This document shows positions 1 through 9,129 of a DNA stretch of 64,000 nucleotides, piece by piece. The stretch is from the NCBI GenBank assembly GCA_024642065.1, contig JAHEBW010000001.1, forward strand, positions 62,001 to 126,000, in the 5' to 3' direction. The notes under the pieces were generated by a model. The model saw only the letters and a program-made list of their open reading frames with translations, made no database searches and was not told where the DNA came from. Position 1 is the first letter of the stretch, and each line of letters starts with the position of its first letter. This DNA comes from Polynucleobacter sp. (GTDB lineage: Bacteria; Pseudomonadota; Gammaproteobacteria; Burkholderiales; Burkholderiaceae). A program made the position numbers and the translations under genes.

Positions 1-446
1 AAGACACTGACCCCATCAGTGGAAGTGCCTTCAGGGAAGATACATATAGCATCTCCAGCACTTAACCTTGATTGCATTAAATGGATCACTCTTTTTAAAT
101 CAGATATTTTTTCTCTTTTAATAAAAATAGTTCCAATATTTTTGGCAATCCAACCAAATATAGGCCAATTCGCAACATCAGACTTAGCAACAAAAGTCAC
201 TGGCATCACAGAGTTAATGACATGTATATCTAACCAAGATACATGGTTAGATACCATCAAGAATCCAGTTTTACTATTTAATAAATGGCGATCACCATGA
301 ACAACTATTTTTATTTTTAATATTTTAAGAAGTCGTTTAGCCCAACACTGAATGAGTACCCGTCTCATTTTCTGGCCAAGAATCCCAAAGAATAGTAATT
401 GAGACAGAGCGCTCAAGACATGCAGAATGAGTAAAACAGATTTCAT
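1..446 (-). CDS. 1-acyl-sn-glycerol-3-phosphate acyltransferase family (PlsC/OlsA-like), C-terminus truncated by window edge
   Basis: Reverse-strand translation from ATG at 446: MKSVLLILHVLSALSQLLFFGILGQKMRR...FLMVSNHVSWLDIHVINSVMPVTFVAKSDVANWPIFGWIAKNIGTIFIKREK...AGDAICIFPEGTSTDGVSV; has the H-x4-D (NHVSWLD) and FPEGT acyltransferase motifs. Absent from the ORF track because it runs off the window. Confidence 0.9.
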   Translation of the reverse strand, partial: MKSVLLILHVLSALSQLLFFGILGQKMRRVLIQCWAKRLLKILKIKIVVHGDRHLLNSKTGFLMVSNHVSWLDIHVINSVMPVTFVAKSDVANWPIFGWIAKNIGTIFIKREKISDLKRVIHLMQSRLSAGDAICIFPEGTSTDGVSV

Positions 447-469
447 GAGACAAAGAATCTCATATCAGT

Positions 470-498
470 ATGTCATCAATATGACACAGATCTGACAT
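470..498. promoter_or_regulatory. Putative PhoB-binding region between divergent plsC-like and plcP-like genes
   Basis: TGTCA at 471 and TGACA at 482 and 493, exactly 11 bp apart. + strand 470-488 ATGTCATCAATATGACACA and - strand 498-480 ATGTCAGATCTGTGTCATA each match about 15/19 of CTGTCATAWAWCTGTCAYA by hand. Confidence 0.55.
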
Positions 499-533
499 CT
501 TAATTTCAAATACATCAGGCCCAATTGGGTCTC

Positions 534-1322
534 ATGAATCAATACAGAGCAATATGGATCTCAGACGTCCACCTTGGCACATCAGGCTGCCAAGCAAAGT
601 ATCTCCTAGATTTTCTTAAACACAATGAGGCCGATAAGTTTTATTTAGTCGGCGACATCATTGATGGCTGGCAATTAAAGAAACGTTGGTATTGGCCACA
701 ATCACATAATGACGTGATTCAGAAACTACTTCGCAAAGCTCGCAAAGGTTCGGAAGTCATCTTCATACCCGGCAATCACGATGAAATGGCTCGTCAATTT
801 TTTGGCATGAGTCTGGGCGATATCCGTATAGAAGAAGAAGTGATACACGTAACAGCGGATGGCAAGCGACTCTGGATAACTCACGGAGATTTATTTGATA
901 GCGTCATGCAATATGCCAAATGGCTGGCTTATGTGGGAGACACCCTTTACACCTTCATCCTGTGGGTGAATGGTTGGTTTAATAAGATACGTGCGCGCAT
1001 GGGACTGAACTATTGGTCTTTATCTCAATATCTAAAGCACTCCGTTAAAAATGCTGTGAACTTTATCGCTGACTTTGAGCTCATTATGGCCAGAGAAGCT
1101 CGAATTAGAGGTTGTGATGGCGTGGTTTGTGGGCACATCCACAAAGCAGAAATCCGCATGATCGATGACATTTTGTACTGCAACGACGGTGACTGGGTAG
1201 AAAGCCTAACAGCTCTTGTTGAGGATATGAATGGCGAACTCAGGATTGTTCATTGGCCAAAAATATTAGAAGAGAAAAAAGTTCAGATAGAACTTAAACA
1301 ACCTGCCGTGGAGATAGCATGA
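534..1322 (+). CDS. Calcineurin-like metallophosphoesterase, PlcP/LpxH-like
   Basis: WISDVHLGTSG, GDIIDGW, PGNHDE, THGDLFD and GHIHKAEI metallophosphoesterase motifs; ATG at 534 preferred over the TTG at 525; followed directly by a glycosyltransferase, as in plcP-agt loci. Confidence 0.85.
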   Translation: MNQYRAIWISDVHLGTSGCQAKYLLDFLKHNEADKFYLVGDIIDGWQLKKRWYWPQSHNDVIQKLLRKARKGSEVIFIPGNHDEMARQFFGMSLGDIRIEEEVIHVTADGKRLWITHGDLFDSVMQYAKWLAYVGDTLYTFILWVNGWFNKIRARMGLNYWSLSQYLKHSVKNAVNFIADFELIMAREARIRGCDGVVCGHIHKAEIRMIDDILYCNDGDWVESLTALVEDMNGELRIVHWPKILEEKKVQIELKQPAVEIA

Positions 1323-2350
1323 AAATAATGATCGTAACTGATGCTTGGGAACCCCAAGTCAATGGCGTAGTTAGAACACTCAAGCAAACCATGCATGAGC
1401 TCAAGAAAATGGGGCATGAGATTGACATGATCACCCCTTTAGAGTTCAAGACTCTACCCTGCCCTACTTATCCAGATATATCTTTATCGCTATTTCCCAA
1501 AAAGAAGGTTCATGCAAAGATGACTTCTTTTAAGCCTGATGCGATACATATAGCCACAGAAGGTCCTCTAGGTATTGCAGCTCGAGCTTACGCACTCAAA
1601 AACAAACTGCCATTCTCGACCGCGTATCACACTCGCTTTCCTGAATATGTCAAAGCGCGCACCGGCATTCCATTGGCACTTACTTATAAGTTTTTAAGAT
1701 GGTTCCACGATCCATCACTAGCAGTGATGGCACCCACTGAAGTGGTCATCAAAGATCTTCAATCTTATGGATTTACCAACACAGTTTTGTGGACGCGTGG
1801 CGTTGATTTAGATATTTTCAAGATGCAAGACGCTAGAGTTCTAGAGTCTGATCCACCTATATTTTTGTATGTGGGACGCGTAGCAGTTGAGAAGAATATT
1901 GAAGCTTTCTTGGAGTTAAAACTTCCAGGATCGAAATGGGTGGTAGGAGACGGTCCGGCATTAGAGGGCTTAAAAGAAAAATACCCCCATGTTAATTACC
2001 TAGGAGTACTGCAACAAGAGGCCCTGGCTGAGGTATATGCATCAGCAGATGTGTTTGTGTTCCCTAGTAAGACCGATACTTTTGGACTAGTTTTATTAGA
2101 AGCTATGGCATGCGGCACACCGGTTGCGGCTTACCCAGTAACAGGGCCGATTGATGTATTGGGAGACTCCAATGCAGGCGTCATGAGCGAGGATCTTCAG
2201 GAAGCATGCCTCCTAGCCTTAAGAATCCCTCGAGAAGTGGCTCGCCAACATGCTGAGAAATTTTCATGGCAGGTTGCTAGCGAACAATTCGTGGAACATC
2301 TAAAACCTAAAGAAAGTCACACAACTGCAACTTCTCCGTCATTTGCGTGA
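1319..2350 (+). CDS. Glycosyltransferase, GT4 family (Agt-like, possibly diacylglycerol glycosyltransferase)
   Basis: KIMIVTDAWEPQVNGVVRTL N-terminus and FVFPSKTDTFGLVLLEAMACGTPVAAYPVTGP donor-binding motif; ATGA overlap with the upstream gene. Confidence 0.87.
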   Translation: MKIMIVTDAWEPQVNGVVRTLKQTMHELKKMGHEIDMITPLEFKTLPCPTYPDISLSLFPKKKVHAKMTSFKPDAIHIATEGPLGIAARAYALKNKLPFSTAYHTRFPEYVKARTGIPLALTYKFLRWFHDPSLAVMAPTEVVIKDLQSYGFTNTVLWTRGVDLDIFKMQDARVLESDPPIFLYVGRVAVEKNIEAFLELKLPGSKWVVGDGPALEGLKEKYPHVNYLGVLQQEALAEVYASADVFVFPSKTDTFGLVLLEAMACGTPVAAYPVTGPIDVLGDSNAGVMSEDLQEACLLALRIPREVARQHAEKFSWQVASEQFVEHLKPKESHTTATSPSFA

Positions 2351-2406
2351 CATAAATACTTATTAAATTGTGAATAGATGAAATCAAAGAACTTTAGAGA
2401 CTAATT

Positions 2407-3324
2407 ATGAAAGAAATTCCAAATCCTTGGCTATCCCTCACAAGTTCTTTTTATAAACCTGAGGTTGATAAAACTACTATGAAGAAAAATTCATTCCACA
2501 AAATTATTCAAGAGAAGATTTCTAGATTAATTCCAAAATCTGCTAATCAACAGAGTCCAATTGAGAATACTCAATCTGCACCAGCAGTCCATACGAATAG
2601 CTCAAAACAAAGCCCTATTTCTTTGAGCTGGGCAAGACATCAAGATGAAGTTCGTGAAGCACAACGCTTACGCTATAAAGTATTTGCAGAAGAAATGGGT
2701 GCCACTCTAAAGCCATCACAAGAAGGTTTGGATATCGATATTTTTGATGATTTCTGTGAGCATTTAATCATCAGAGATACTGAAACTCTTAAAGTAATTG
2801 GCACTTATAGGGTATTACCTCCTCACCAAGCGAAACAAATGGGCTGCTTCTACTCTGACTCTGAGTTTGATTTGACACGTTTACGCCACTTACGTCACAA
2901 AATGGTGGAAGTTGGTCGCTCATGCGTGCATCGCGACTATCGCTCAGGCGGCGTGATCATGGCTCTTTGGAGCGGTTTAGGCCAGTACATGAAAAAGCAT
3001 GACTATGAAATTATGCTGGGTTGCGCAAGCGTGCAAATGGGTGACGGCGGCCACTATGCGGCAAGCTTGTCAAAAATACTGAACTCAAACCACTTAACAG
3101 ATATTGAATATCGTGTATTTCCACGTTTAGCTCTACCAGTGGATGAGTTGAATAATCAATTAGATGTTGAGCCACCTGCGCTTATCAAAGGCTACCTAAG
3201 ATTAGGCGCTAAGGTTTGTGGTGATCCAGCATGGGATCCAGACTTTAATACAGCAGACTTTTTGACCATGTTACGCATGGATGATATTCATCCACGTTAT
3301 GCAAAACACTTCTTAGGGCAGTAA
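2407..3324 (+). CDS. GNAT-family L-ornithine N-alpha-acyltransferase-like (OlsB-like)
   Basis: RLRYKVFAEEMGA, DIDIFDDFCEHLIIRD, VIGTYRVL, EVGRSCVHRDYRSGGVIMALWSGL, LGCASVQ and IKGYLRLGAKVCGDPAWDPDFNTADFLTMLRM are typical of the OlsB/hemolysin-like family. Confidence 0.8.
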   Translation: MKEIPNPWLSLTSSFYKPEVDKTTMKKNSFHKIIQEKISRLIPKSANQQSPIENTQSAPAVHTNSSKQSPISLSWARHQDEVREAQRLRYKVFAEEMGATLKPSQEGLDIDIFDDFCEHLIIRDTETLKVIGTYRVLPPHQAKQMGCFYSDSEFDLTRLRHLRHKMVEVGRSCVHRDYRSGGVIMALWSGLGQYMKKHDYEIMLGCASVQMGDGGHYAASLSKILNSNHLTDIEYRVFPRLALPVDELNNQLDVEPPALIKGYLRLGAKVCGDPAWDPDFNTADFLTMLRMDDIHPRYAKHFLGQ

Positions 3325-3353
3325 TCGAGTTACTCTGCAATGTCCTGAGATGC

Positions 3354-3379
3354 AAAAGGGGAGCCTGGCTCCCCTTTTT
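3354..3379. terminator. Bidirectional intrinsic terminator between olsB-like gene and ppx
   Basis: aaaaggggagcctggctcccctttt stem-loop with flanking A/T runs between convergent genes. Confidence 0.85.
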
Positions 3380-3400
3380 AATTACTTATGAATCAATTAA

Positions 3401-4954
3401 TCAGATTAAATTGATTTGATAATCACGACCAATCTTTTGCCAATCTGATGATTCTTTTTCTAATCCAAATTGAGTGAGTGGGTTTTTTTCAGCCCATTTT
3501 TTAGGAATCTTCAAGATAAAACCTTGCTCAGATTCTGTAATTTGAATATCAGTCAGAACCTCATCATCACGTCTTCTACAGATGACGTGCGCTAATCTGA
3601 GACAAAAAAGCATGCGCCAATCAATGTACGCTGAAGTAACTGCAATTTTTCCCAACTTCCCAGTGTGCCCCAGTAGCAAAGCAGCCAATCTGGCTTGATC
3701 TAATCTCGAAAATCCCGGCATATCGGCATGGGAGGCGATGTAAGCTGAATGCTTGTGATAACCATTATGAGAAATACTTAAACCAATCTCATGAAGCTTG
3801 GCAGCCCAGGAAAGAATGTGGATATTGTCTTTTCTATTTTCGTTCTTAGGCTTAGGTAATTGCTCTAAAAAATAAACAGCCGCATCACTTACCCGTTTTG
3901 CCTGGGCACGATCAACCCCATAGCGCTGCATGAATTGCTCTACCGTTACAAAACGCATGTCATGATGCTGCGCCCTACCCATCAGATCATAGAGAACACC
4001 TAAACGTAGGGCCGCCTCAGTGACTTCCATCCTTTCAATACCCAGCTCATCAAATGCAGCCAACATGATGGCCAATCCACCTGGTAACACGGGCTTTCGA
4101 TCTGATTTCAAACCAATTAAGTGAGATTTATCCACATACTCATTTGCAATCAGCGCTTTTTTGAGCTGCTGCAAGCCCTCACGAGTTATGACACCGCCCG
4201 CTCCGTTAATCGGTAGATCATGTGGCACGCCATCAAAACCATTTTGAGCAATTAGTTCTGCAATCGCACGCGCCGTTCCAGAGGAACCAATCGACTGCTT
4301 CCAGCCTAATTTTCTGAACTGAGATGAAATAGCCTGGATTTCCCGACGAGCGGCTGTTTGAGCTTGCTTAAAGTTATAGGCATCAACTAAACCATCAGGA
4401 AAGTATTGCTGACTATACGATACGCAACCTATATACAAGGACTCTAATAATTTGGGCTCATACCCATCACCAATAATAAATTCAGTAGAGCCGCCACCAA
4501 TATCTAGTACAAATCGTTTCCCATCACATGTAGGAGCATCATGAGAAGCTCCGATGTAGATTAAGCGCGCCTCTTCACGACCGGCCACTACCTCAATTGG
4601 AAATCCTAATAGCTTTTCAGCCTCTTTAATAAAAGCATCTGCATTACGAGCTACTCTTAAGGTATTTGTAGCAACTACTCGTACCTTTTTAGCTTCAAAG
4701 TTTTTTAAACGATCGCCAAAACGATGTAGTGCTTTAAGCCCTCTTTCGATCGACTTTTCATCCAAATTTTTATCTTTGGTTAAACCCTCGGCCAATCGAA
4801 CAGAATCTCTTAAGGTATCAATCGGCTGGACCTGAGTGCCTGATGGTGACTGTACAACCCGCGCAATAACCATACGAAAACTATTAGAGCCCAGATCAAC
4901 AGCTGCAACTAAGTCTTGGGTATTTGGTGGGGTTATTGATGAATGTGATGACAC
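3401..4954 (-). CDS. ppx: Exopolyphosphatase (Ppx/GppA family)
   Basis: AAVDLGSNSFRMVIARV, VVATNTLRVARN, FVLDIGGGSTEFI, SSGTARAI motifs; divergent from ppk. Confidence 0.93.
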   Translation of the reverse strand: MSSHSSITPPNTQDLVAAVDLGSNSFRMVIARVVQSPSGTQVQPIDTLRDSVRLAEGLTKDKNLDEKSIERGLKALHRFGDRLKNFEAKKVRVVATNTLRVARNADAFIKEAEKLLGFPIEVVAGREEARLIYIGASHDAPTCDGKRFVLDIGGGSTEFIIGDGYEPKLLESLYIGCVSYSQQYFPDGLVDAYNFKQAQTAARREIQAISSQFRKLGWKQSIGSSGTARAIAELIAQNGFDGVPHDLPINGAGGVITREGLQQLKKALIANEYVDKSHLIGLKSDRKPVLPGGLAIMLAAFDELGIERMEVTEAALRLGVLYDLMGRAQHHDMRFVTVEQFMQRYGVDRAQAKRVSDAAVYFLEQLPKPKNENRKDNIHILSWAAKLHEIGLSISHNGYHKHSAYIASHADMPGFSRLDQARLAALLLGHTGKLGKIAVTSAYIDWRMLFCLRLAHVICRRRDDEVLTDIQITESEQGFILKIPKKWAEKNPLTQFGLEKESSDWQKIGRDYQINLI

Positions 4955-4999
4955 TGGAATAAGTTGCTTAAAAGTATTAATAGTTATCTATATATAGAT

Positions 5000-5018
5000 T
5001 ATGACTCTATTGTGACAA
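5000..5018 (-). promoter_or_regulatory. Weak Pho-box-like site upstream of ppx
   Basis: Minus strand TTGTCACAATAGAGTCATA, about 14/19 to the Pho-box consensus by hand. Confidence 0.35.
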
Positions 5019-5044
5019 TGTCATTACAAAATAGATTCATGTAA

Positions 5045-5063
5045 TTGTCATATTTATGTCACA
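5045..5063 (+). promoter_or_regulatory. Pho-box-like site upstream of ppk
   Basis: TTGTCATATTTATGTCACA, about 16/19 to CTGTCATAWAWCTGTCAYA, 21 bp upstream of the ATG. Confidence 0.6.
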
Positions 5064-5084
5064 GAGGTTTGCAACACTCTTAGT

Positions 5085-7172
5085 ATGCAAACGAAAATCC
5101 CATTACTCAATAGAGAACTAGGTGCACTTGAGTTTAATTCAAGAGTATTAGCTCAAGCCGAAAACCCTAAAACCCCTCTATTAGAACGCTTGAGATTTGT
5201 TTGCATCGTCTCATCTAATATGGATGAGTTCTTTGAGATCAGAATGTCGGGGATTAAAGAACAATTAAAAAGTAATCCCAAAAATAAAACCCCAGATGGC
5301 TTATTAATCACAGATGCCTATAACATCATCACACAGCAGGCACATGATTTAGTAGCCAGAAAATATCGCCTATTACAAGAAGACATTATTCCCAAGCTGA
5401 ATAAGGAAGGTGTTACCTTTCATTTAGCAAACGAATGGAATAGTCGCCAAAAGGCTTGGGCTAAAGAATTTTTTCACAATGAACTAGTTCCACTTTTAAC
5501 CCCAATAGCACTTGACCCAGCTCATCCATTCCCTAAAGTTATCAATAAAAGTTTGAACTTTTTTGTTACCTTAGAGGGCGAGGATTCATTTGGAAGAAAA
5601 CCAAGCTTAGCGGTTGTGCAAGCCCCGCGATCTTTGCCAAGGGTTGTACCGATGCCAAAGCATTTATGCGATCAACCATACGGCTTTGTGTTGCTATCTT
5701 CATTCATGCAAGCTTTTGTGCCAGATTTATTCCAAGGCATGAATGTTACAGGCTGCCATCAGTTCAGAGTCACGCGTAATTCTGATTTATTTGTTTCCGA
5801 AGACGACATCACTGATTTAAGAGAAGCTCTTCAAGGTGAATTGCCAACAAGACATTTGGGCGATGCGGTTCGATTGGAAATTACGGCAGATATGCCAGAG
5901 AAATTAAGAAAGTATTTACTCAAGGCTGAAAAATTAGATCGAGCCGACTGCTATCAAGTGAATGGTCCAGTTAATTTGGTGAGATTAGTCCAAATACCAG
6001 ACTTGGTAGATATTCCAAAATTTAAATTCAGCGACCATCAAGCCAGTCAATCAGTTGATTTGGCCACTGGCGACAGCTTACTAGATAAGATAGCAGATCA
6101 AGATATCTTATTGCACCACCCATATCAAAGTTTTGATCCAGTTTTAAAAATGCTCAAAGAAGCAGCCAAAGATCCTAAAGTGTTGGCCATCAAGCAAACT
6201 GTATATAGGACTGGTGAACAATCGCTTGTTATGGATGCGTTAATGGAAGCCGCCAGAAATGGCAAAGAAGTAACGGTTGTTGTGGAGTTATTGGCGCGTT
6301 TTGATGAGCAAACCAATATTGGTTGGGCTGCAAAGCTAGAAGCAGTTGGTGCTCATGTGGTTTATGGTGTTGTTGGACATAAGTGCCACGCCAAAATGCT
6401 ATTGGTAGTTCGTCAAGAAACGATTCCAGCAGAAGGTAGACGCAAGGCAAAAACCATACTTAAGCGTTACGCTCATTTAGGCACTGGCAATTACCATCCT
6501 AGAACAGCTCGTCTCTACAGTGACTTTGGCTTAATGACATCCAATCCTGAGATTTGTGAAGACATGCACCATGTCTTTATGCAATTAACTGGAACTGGTG
6601 GTCGTGTACCTCTAAAACATCTCTGGCAATCGCCATTTACGATGCATGAAGAGTTAATAAAACATATCCGCGCAGAAGCCAGGGCTGCAAAAGCTGGGCG
6701 AAAAGCCAAAATCATGGCAAAAATGAATGCCCTACTTGAGCCAACGATTATTCAAGAGCTATATAAGGCATCTCAGGCTGGCGTAAAGATTGATTTAATT
6801 ATTCGTGGAGTGTGCGCACTTCAACCTGGTGTACCTGGGCTTTCAGAAAACATCAAGGTACGCTCAATTATTGGAAGATTCCTAGAGCACCATCGAATTT
6901 ACTATTTCTATGCTGACGGTGAAGAAACCCTCTATCTTTCATCCGCGGATTGGATGGATAGAAACTTATTTAGGCGAGTCGAAGTTGCTTTCCCAGTCCT
7001 TGATAAAAAACTCAAGGCCCGGGTTATTAAAGAAGGCTTTCAAATCCTTCTAAAAGATAACTCTACAGCTTGGATCATGAACGGGCATGGCCAGTATCAG
7101 CAAGTCAAAACAAGGGCTGGAGCGTTACCTTATGTTGGCCAAAAAGAATTGGTGGAGCTTCTTTGCAATTAA
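5085..7172 (+). CDS. ppk1: Polyphosphate kinase 1
   Basis: NRELGALEFNSRVLAQA, SSNMDEFFEIRMSG, HHPYQSFDPV, KQTVYRT, HLGTGNYHPRTARLYSDFGLMT, SSADWMDRNLFRRVEV signature segments. Confidence 0.97.
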   Translation: MQTKIPLLNRELGALEFNSRVLAQAENPKTPLLERLRFVCIVSSNMDEFFEIRMSGIKEQLKSNPKNKTPDGLLITDAYNIITQQAHDLVARKYRLLQEDIIPKLNKEGVTFHLANEWNSRQKAWAKEFFHNELVPLLTPIALDPAHPFPKVINKSLNFFVTLEGEDSFGRKPSLAVVQAPRSLPRVVPMPKHLCDQPYGFVLLSSFMQAFVPDLFQGMNVTGCHQFRVTRNSDLFVSEDDITDLREALQGELPTRHLGDAVRLEITADMPEKLRKYLLKAEKLDRADCYQVNGPVNLVRLVQIPDLVDIPKFKFSDHQASQSVDLATGDSLLDKIADQDILLHHPYQSFDPVLKMLKEAAKDPKVLAIKQTVYRTGEQSLVMDALMEAARNGKEVTVVVELLARFDEQTNIGWAAKLEAVGAHVVYGVVGHKCHAKMLLVVRQETIPAEGRRKAKTILKRYAHLGTGNYHPRTARLYSDFGLMTSNPEICEDMHHVFMQLTGTGGRVPLKHLWQSPFTMHEELIKHIRAEARAAKAGRKAKIMAKMNALLEPTIIQELYKASQAGVKIDLIIRGVCALQPGVPGLSENIKVRSIIGRFLEHHRIYYFYADGEETLYLSSADWMDRNLFRRVEVAFPVLDKKLKARVIKEGFQILLKDNSTAWIMNGHGQYQQVKTRAGALPYVGQKELVELLCN

Positions 7173-8461
7173 GCAATTCTTTGCTTAGGAAATAATAGGT
7201 AAAAACGGCTACCTAGTCCAACAGTTGATTCAATTTTCAGCTCACCATGATGGCGATTAATCACATGCTTAACAATCGCCATGCCTAATCCAGTGCCACC
7301 AGTTTCTCTAGAACGACTGCGATCAACGCGATAGAAACGCTCTGTCAAACGAGGGATATGCTCAGCAGCAATACCAGGCCCTGTATCAGATACACATAAT
7401 TGAATACCATCTTTGGTTTCTTGCCAAAGAATATCGATCTTGCCACCCTCTGGTGTGTATCGGACAGCATTCGATACCAAATTACCAAATGCTGAATACA
7501 ACTCCATATCATCACCCAAGATATTTTTATCAGTTTGAGACTGGAAATTAATTTGATGCTGGCCTTGAGACAAGCCTTCGGCATCAAGCTTTAAACGAGA
7601 CAGCATATTAGGCATGTTAACCACCTGAGAAACCGGTGGCTCTGGATTACCTTCTAGCTTGGCAAGAGTTAATAGATCTTCAACCAGCGTCTTCATCCTA
7701 CCGGTTTGAACTGACATCATTTCTAAATACTTATCTCGATCATCTTGATTGAGATCTAACTCTCTGACCGTTTCTAAAAAACCAGCCAATACTGTCAGGG
7801 GCGTCTTTAATTCGTGAGAGACGTTGGCCACAAAATCTCTTCGCATCGCATCTGACTTTTCAATCTGAGAAATGTCTTGAGATAAAACTAACTTTTGCTT
7901 ATCTCCATAAGGAAATATTTGAACCTCTAATGAAAACTGCTCAAAATCGCCCATTCCAGTTAGTTTGACCGGCTCACGATAGTTTTGACGAACGATGTAT
8001 TGAACAAATGCAGGTTTTCTAAGAATGTGTGTAATGCGTTGCATAGCATCACGTCTAGGGTTAATTCCAAAATGCTTTCCAGCAATAGCATTGCACCATT
8101 CAATTTGATCATCTTCATTGAGCATCACAACACCGTTAGGTGAAGCTTGAATAGCCTCAATAAATCTTTGATGCTGCTGCTCTACCTCAACTACTTGATC
8201 TCTCCAACCTTTGACTAACTTATGGAGGCGGTAATAAATCTCACCCCAAATCCCAAGAGCCCCAGGGACCTCACCATAACTAGGAGATAACAATAATTGA
8301 GTTAATTTTGATGCGTGCCAAAGCTGATGAACCAGAAGTATTGCCAAACAGATAACAGCACTCATCCAACCAGTAACAGCCGAAAACGCCAGGCCCATGA
8401 CCCAAGAAATAATCAGGGTAATGATGAAAATAACAATTAATCTAGTGCGCAATGACAACAT
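7169..8461 (-). CDS. phoR: Phosphate regulon sensor histidine kinase PhoR
   Basis: N-terminal TM region, PAS segment (FIEAIQASPNGVVMLNEDDQIEWCN), FVANVSHELKTPLTVLAGFLET H-box, DTGPGIAAEHIPRLTERFYRVD; in the pho/pst locus. Confidence 0.92.
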   Translation of the reverse strand: MLSLRTRLIVIFIITLIISWVMGLAFSAVTGWMSAVICLAILLVHQLWHASKLTQLLLSPSYGEVPGALGIWGEIYYRLHKLVKGWRDQVVEVEQQHQRFIEAIQASPNGVVMLNEDDQIEWCNAIAGKHFGINPRRDAMQRITHILRKPAFVQYIVRQNYREPVKLTGMGDFEQFSLEVQIFPYGDKQKLVLSQDISQIEKSDAMRRDFVANVSHELKTPLTVLAGFLETVRELDLNQDDRDKYLEMMSVQTGRMKTLVEDLLTLAKLEGNPEPPVSQVVNMPNMLSRLKLDAEGLSQGQHQINFQSQTDKNILGDDMELYSAFGNLVSNAVRYTPEGGKIDILWQETKDGIQLCVSDTGPGIAAEHIPRLTERFYRVDRSRSRETGGTGLGMAIVKHVINRHHGELKIESTVGLGSRFYLLFPKQRIA

Positions 8462-8500
8462 AAGTGGAATCTTACCAAGCCTTTTGTTTAATTGATTATT

Positions 8501-8536
8501 TTGTCAAAAATATTCATTGAATTGTCAAATTTGACA
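8501..8536. promoter_or_regulatory. Putative PhoB-type repeat region between phoR and dgkA
   Basis: TTGTCAA at 8501 and 8522 flank ATTCATT at 8512 (about 11-bp phasing); the perfect 14-bp palindrome TGTCAAATTTGACA is at 8523-8536. Confidence 0.4.
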
Positions 8537-8568
8537 GGTACTCTTTGGCCTACCAAGGTATCTAGCTA

Positions 8569-9129
8569 ATGACTCAATATAAGCCCACTTACTGTAGCCA
8601 AAAAGCAATAGCGCCCGAAATCGAGGCACATATGCTGATTTACCATTTTATAAAAACTAGCGCGAATTACCTTGAAGTTGAATTTATTGATAGTCCCATT
8701 GAATATCTAAAGAAAATAAACGAAAAACAGTCGTCACCATATAAATCATCAAACAATCCTCACAAATCTAATAAAGGTATTTATAGAGCCTTTAAAGCTG
8801 GGCTAAATTCCTATCAAGGAATTATTTACGCCATAAGAGAAGAAAGTGCTTTCAGACAAGAACTGTTCCTAGCCGCTATTCTTATCCCCATTGCATGCTA
8901 TCTAGAGCTTAGTTATCTCGAAAAACTATTATTAATAAATTCTGTTTTATTAGTATTGGTAGTTGAATTAATTAATTCAGGAATAGAAGCAGCAATTGAT
9001 CGAGTCTCTTACGAGTTTCACGATCTATCAAAAAGAGCCAAGGACTTTGGCAGTGCAGCTGTGATGACTTCGATTCTGATTTGCTGTGTCACATGGTGGT
9101 TCATTATTCAGAACCACCTTAGCAACTAA
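8569..9129 (+). CDS. dgkA: Diacylglycerol kinase (DgkA, prokaryotic membrane type)
   Basis: RAFKAGLNSYQGIIYAIREESAFRQELFLA...VVELINSGIEAAIDRVSYEFHDLSKRAKDFGSAAVM is diagnostic for DgkA. The N-terminal ~65 aa extend beyond the usual core, so the start is uncertain. Confidence 0.9.
   Translation: MTQYKPTYCSQKAIAPEIEAHMLIYHFIKTSANYLEVEFIDSPIEYLKKINEKQSSPYKSSNNPHKSNKGIYRAFKAGLNSYQGIIYAIREESAFRQELFLAAILIPIACYLELSYLEKLLLINSVLLVLVVELINSGIEAAIDRVSYEFHDLSKRAKDFGSAAVMTSILICCVTWWFIIQNHLSN

Noticed and set aside
19-300. + strand 93-aa ORF in track
   Set aside because: Antisense shadow of the PlsC-like gene, whose reverse translation has HX4D and FPEGT motifs.
2346-2364. Possible Pho box upstream of the olsB-like gene
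   Set aside because: GTGACATAAATACTTATTA matches only about 12/19; the gene is more simply read as part of the upstream operon.
6125-6715. Minus-strand ORFs inside ppk
   Set aside because: Shadow ORFs antisense to a clearly conserved ppk; no domain signal.
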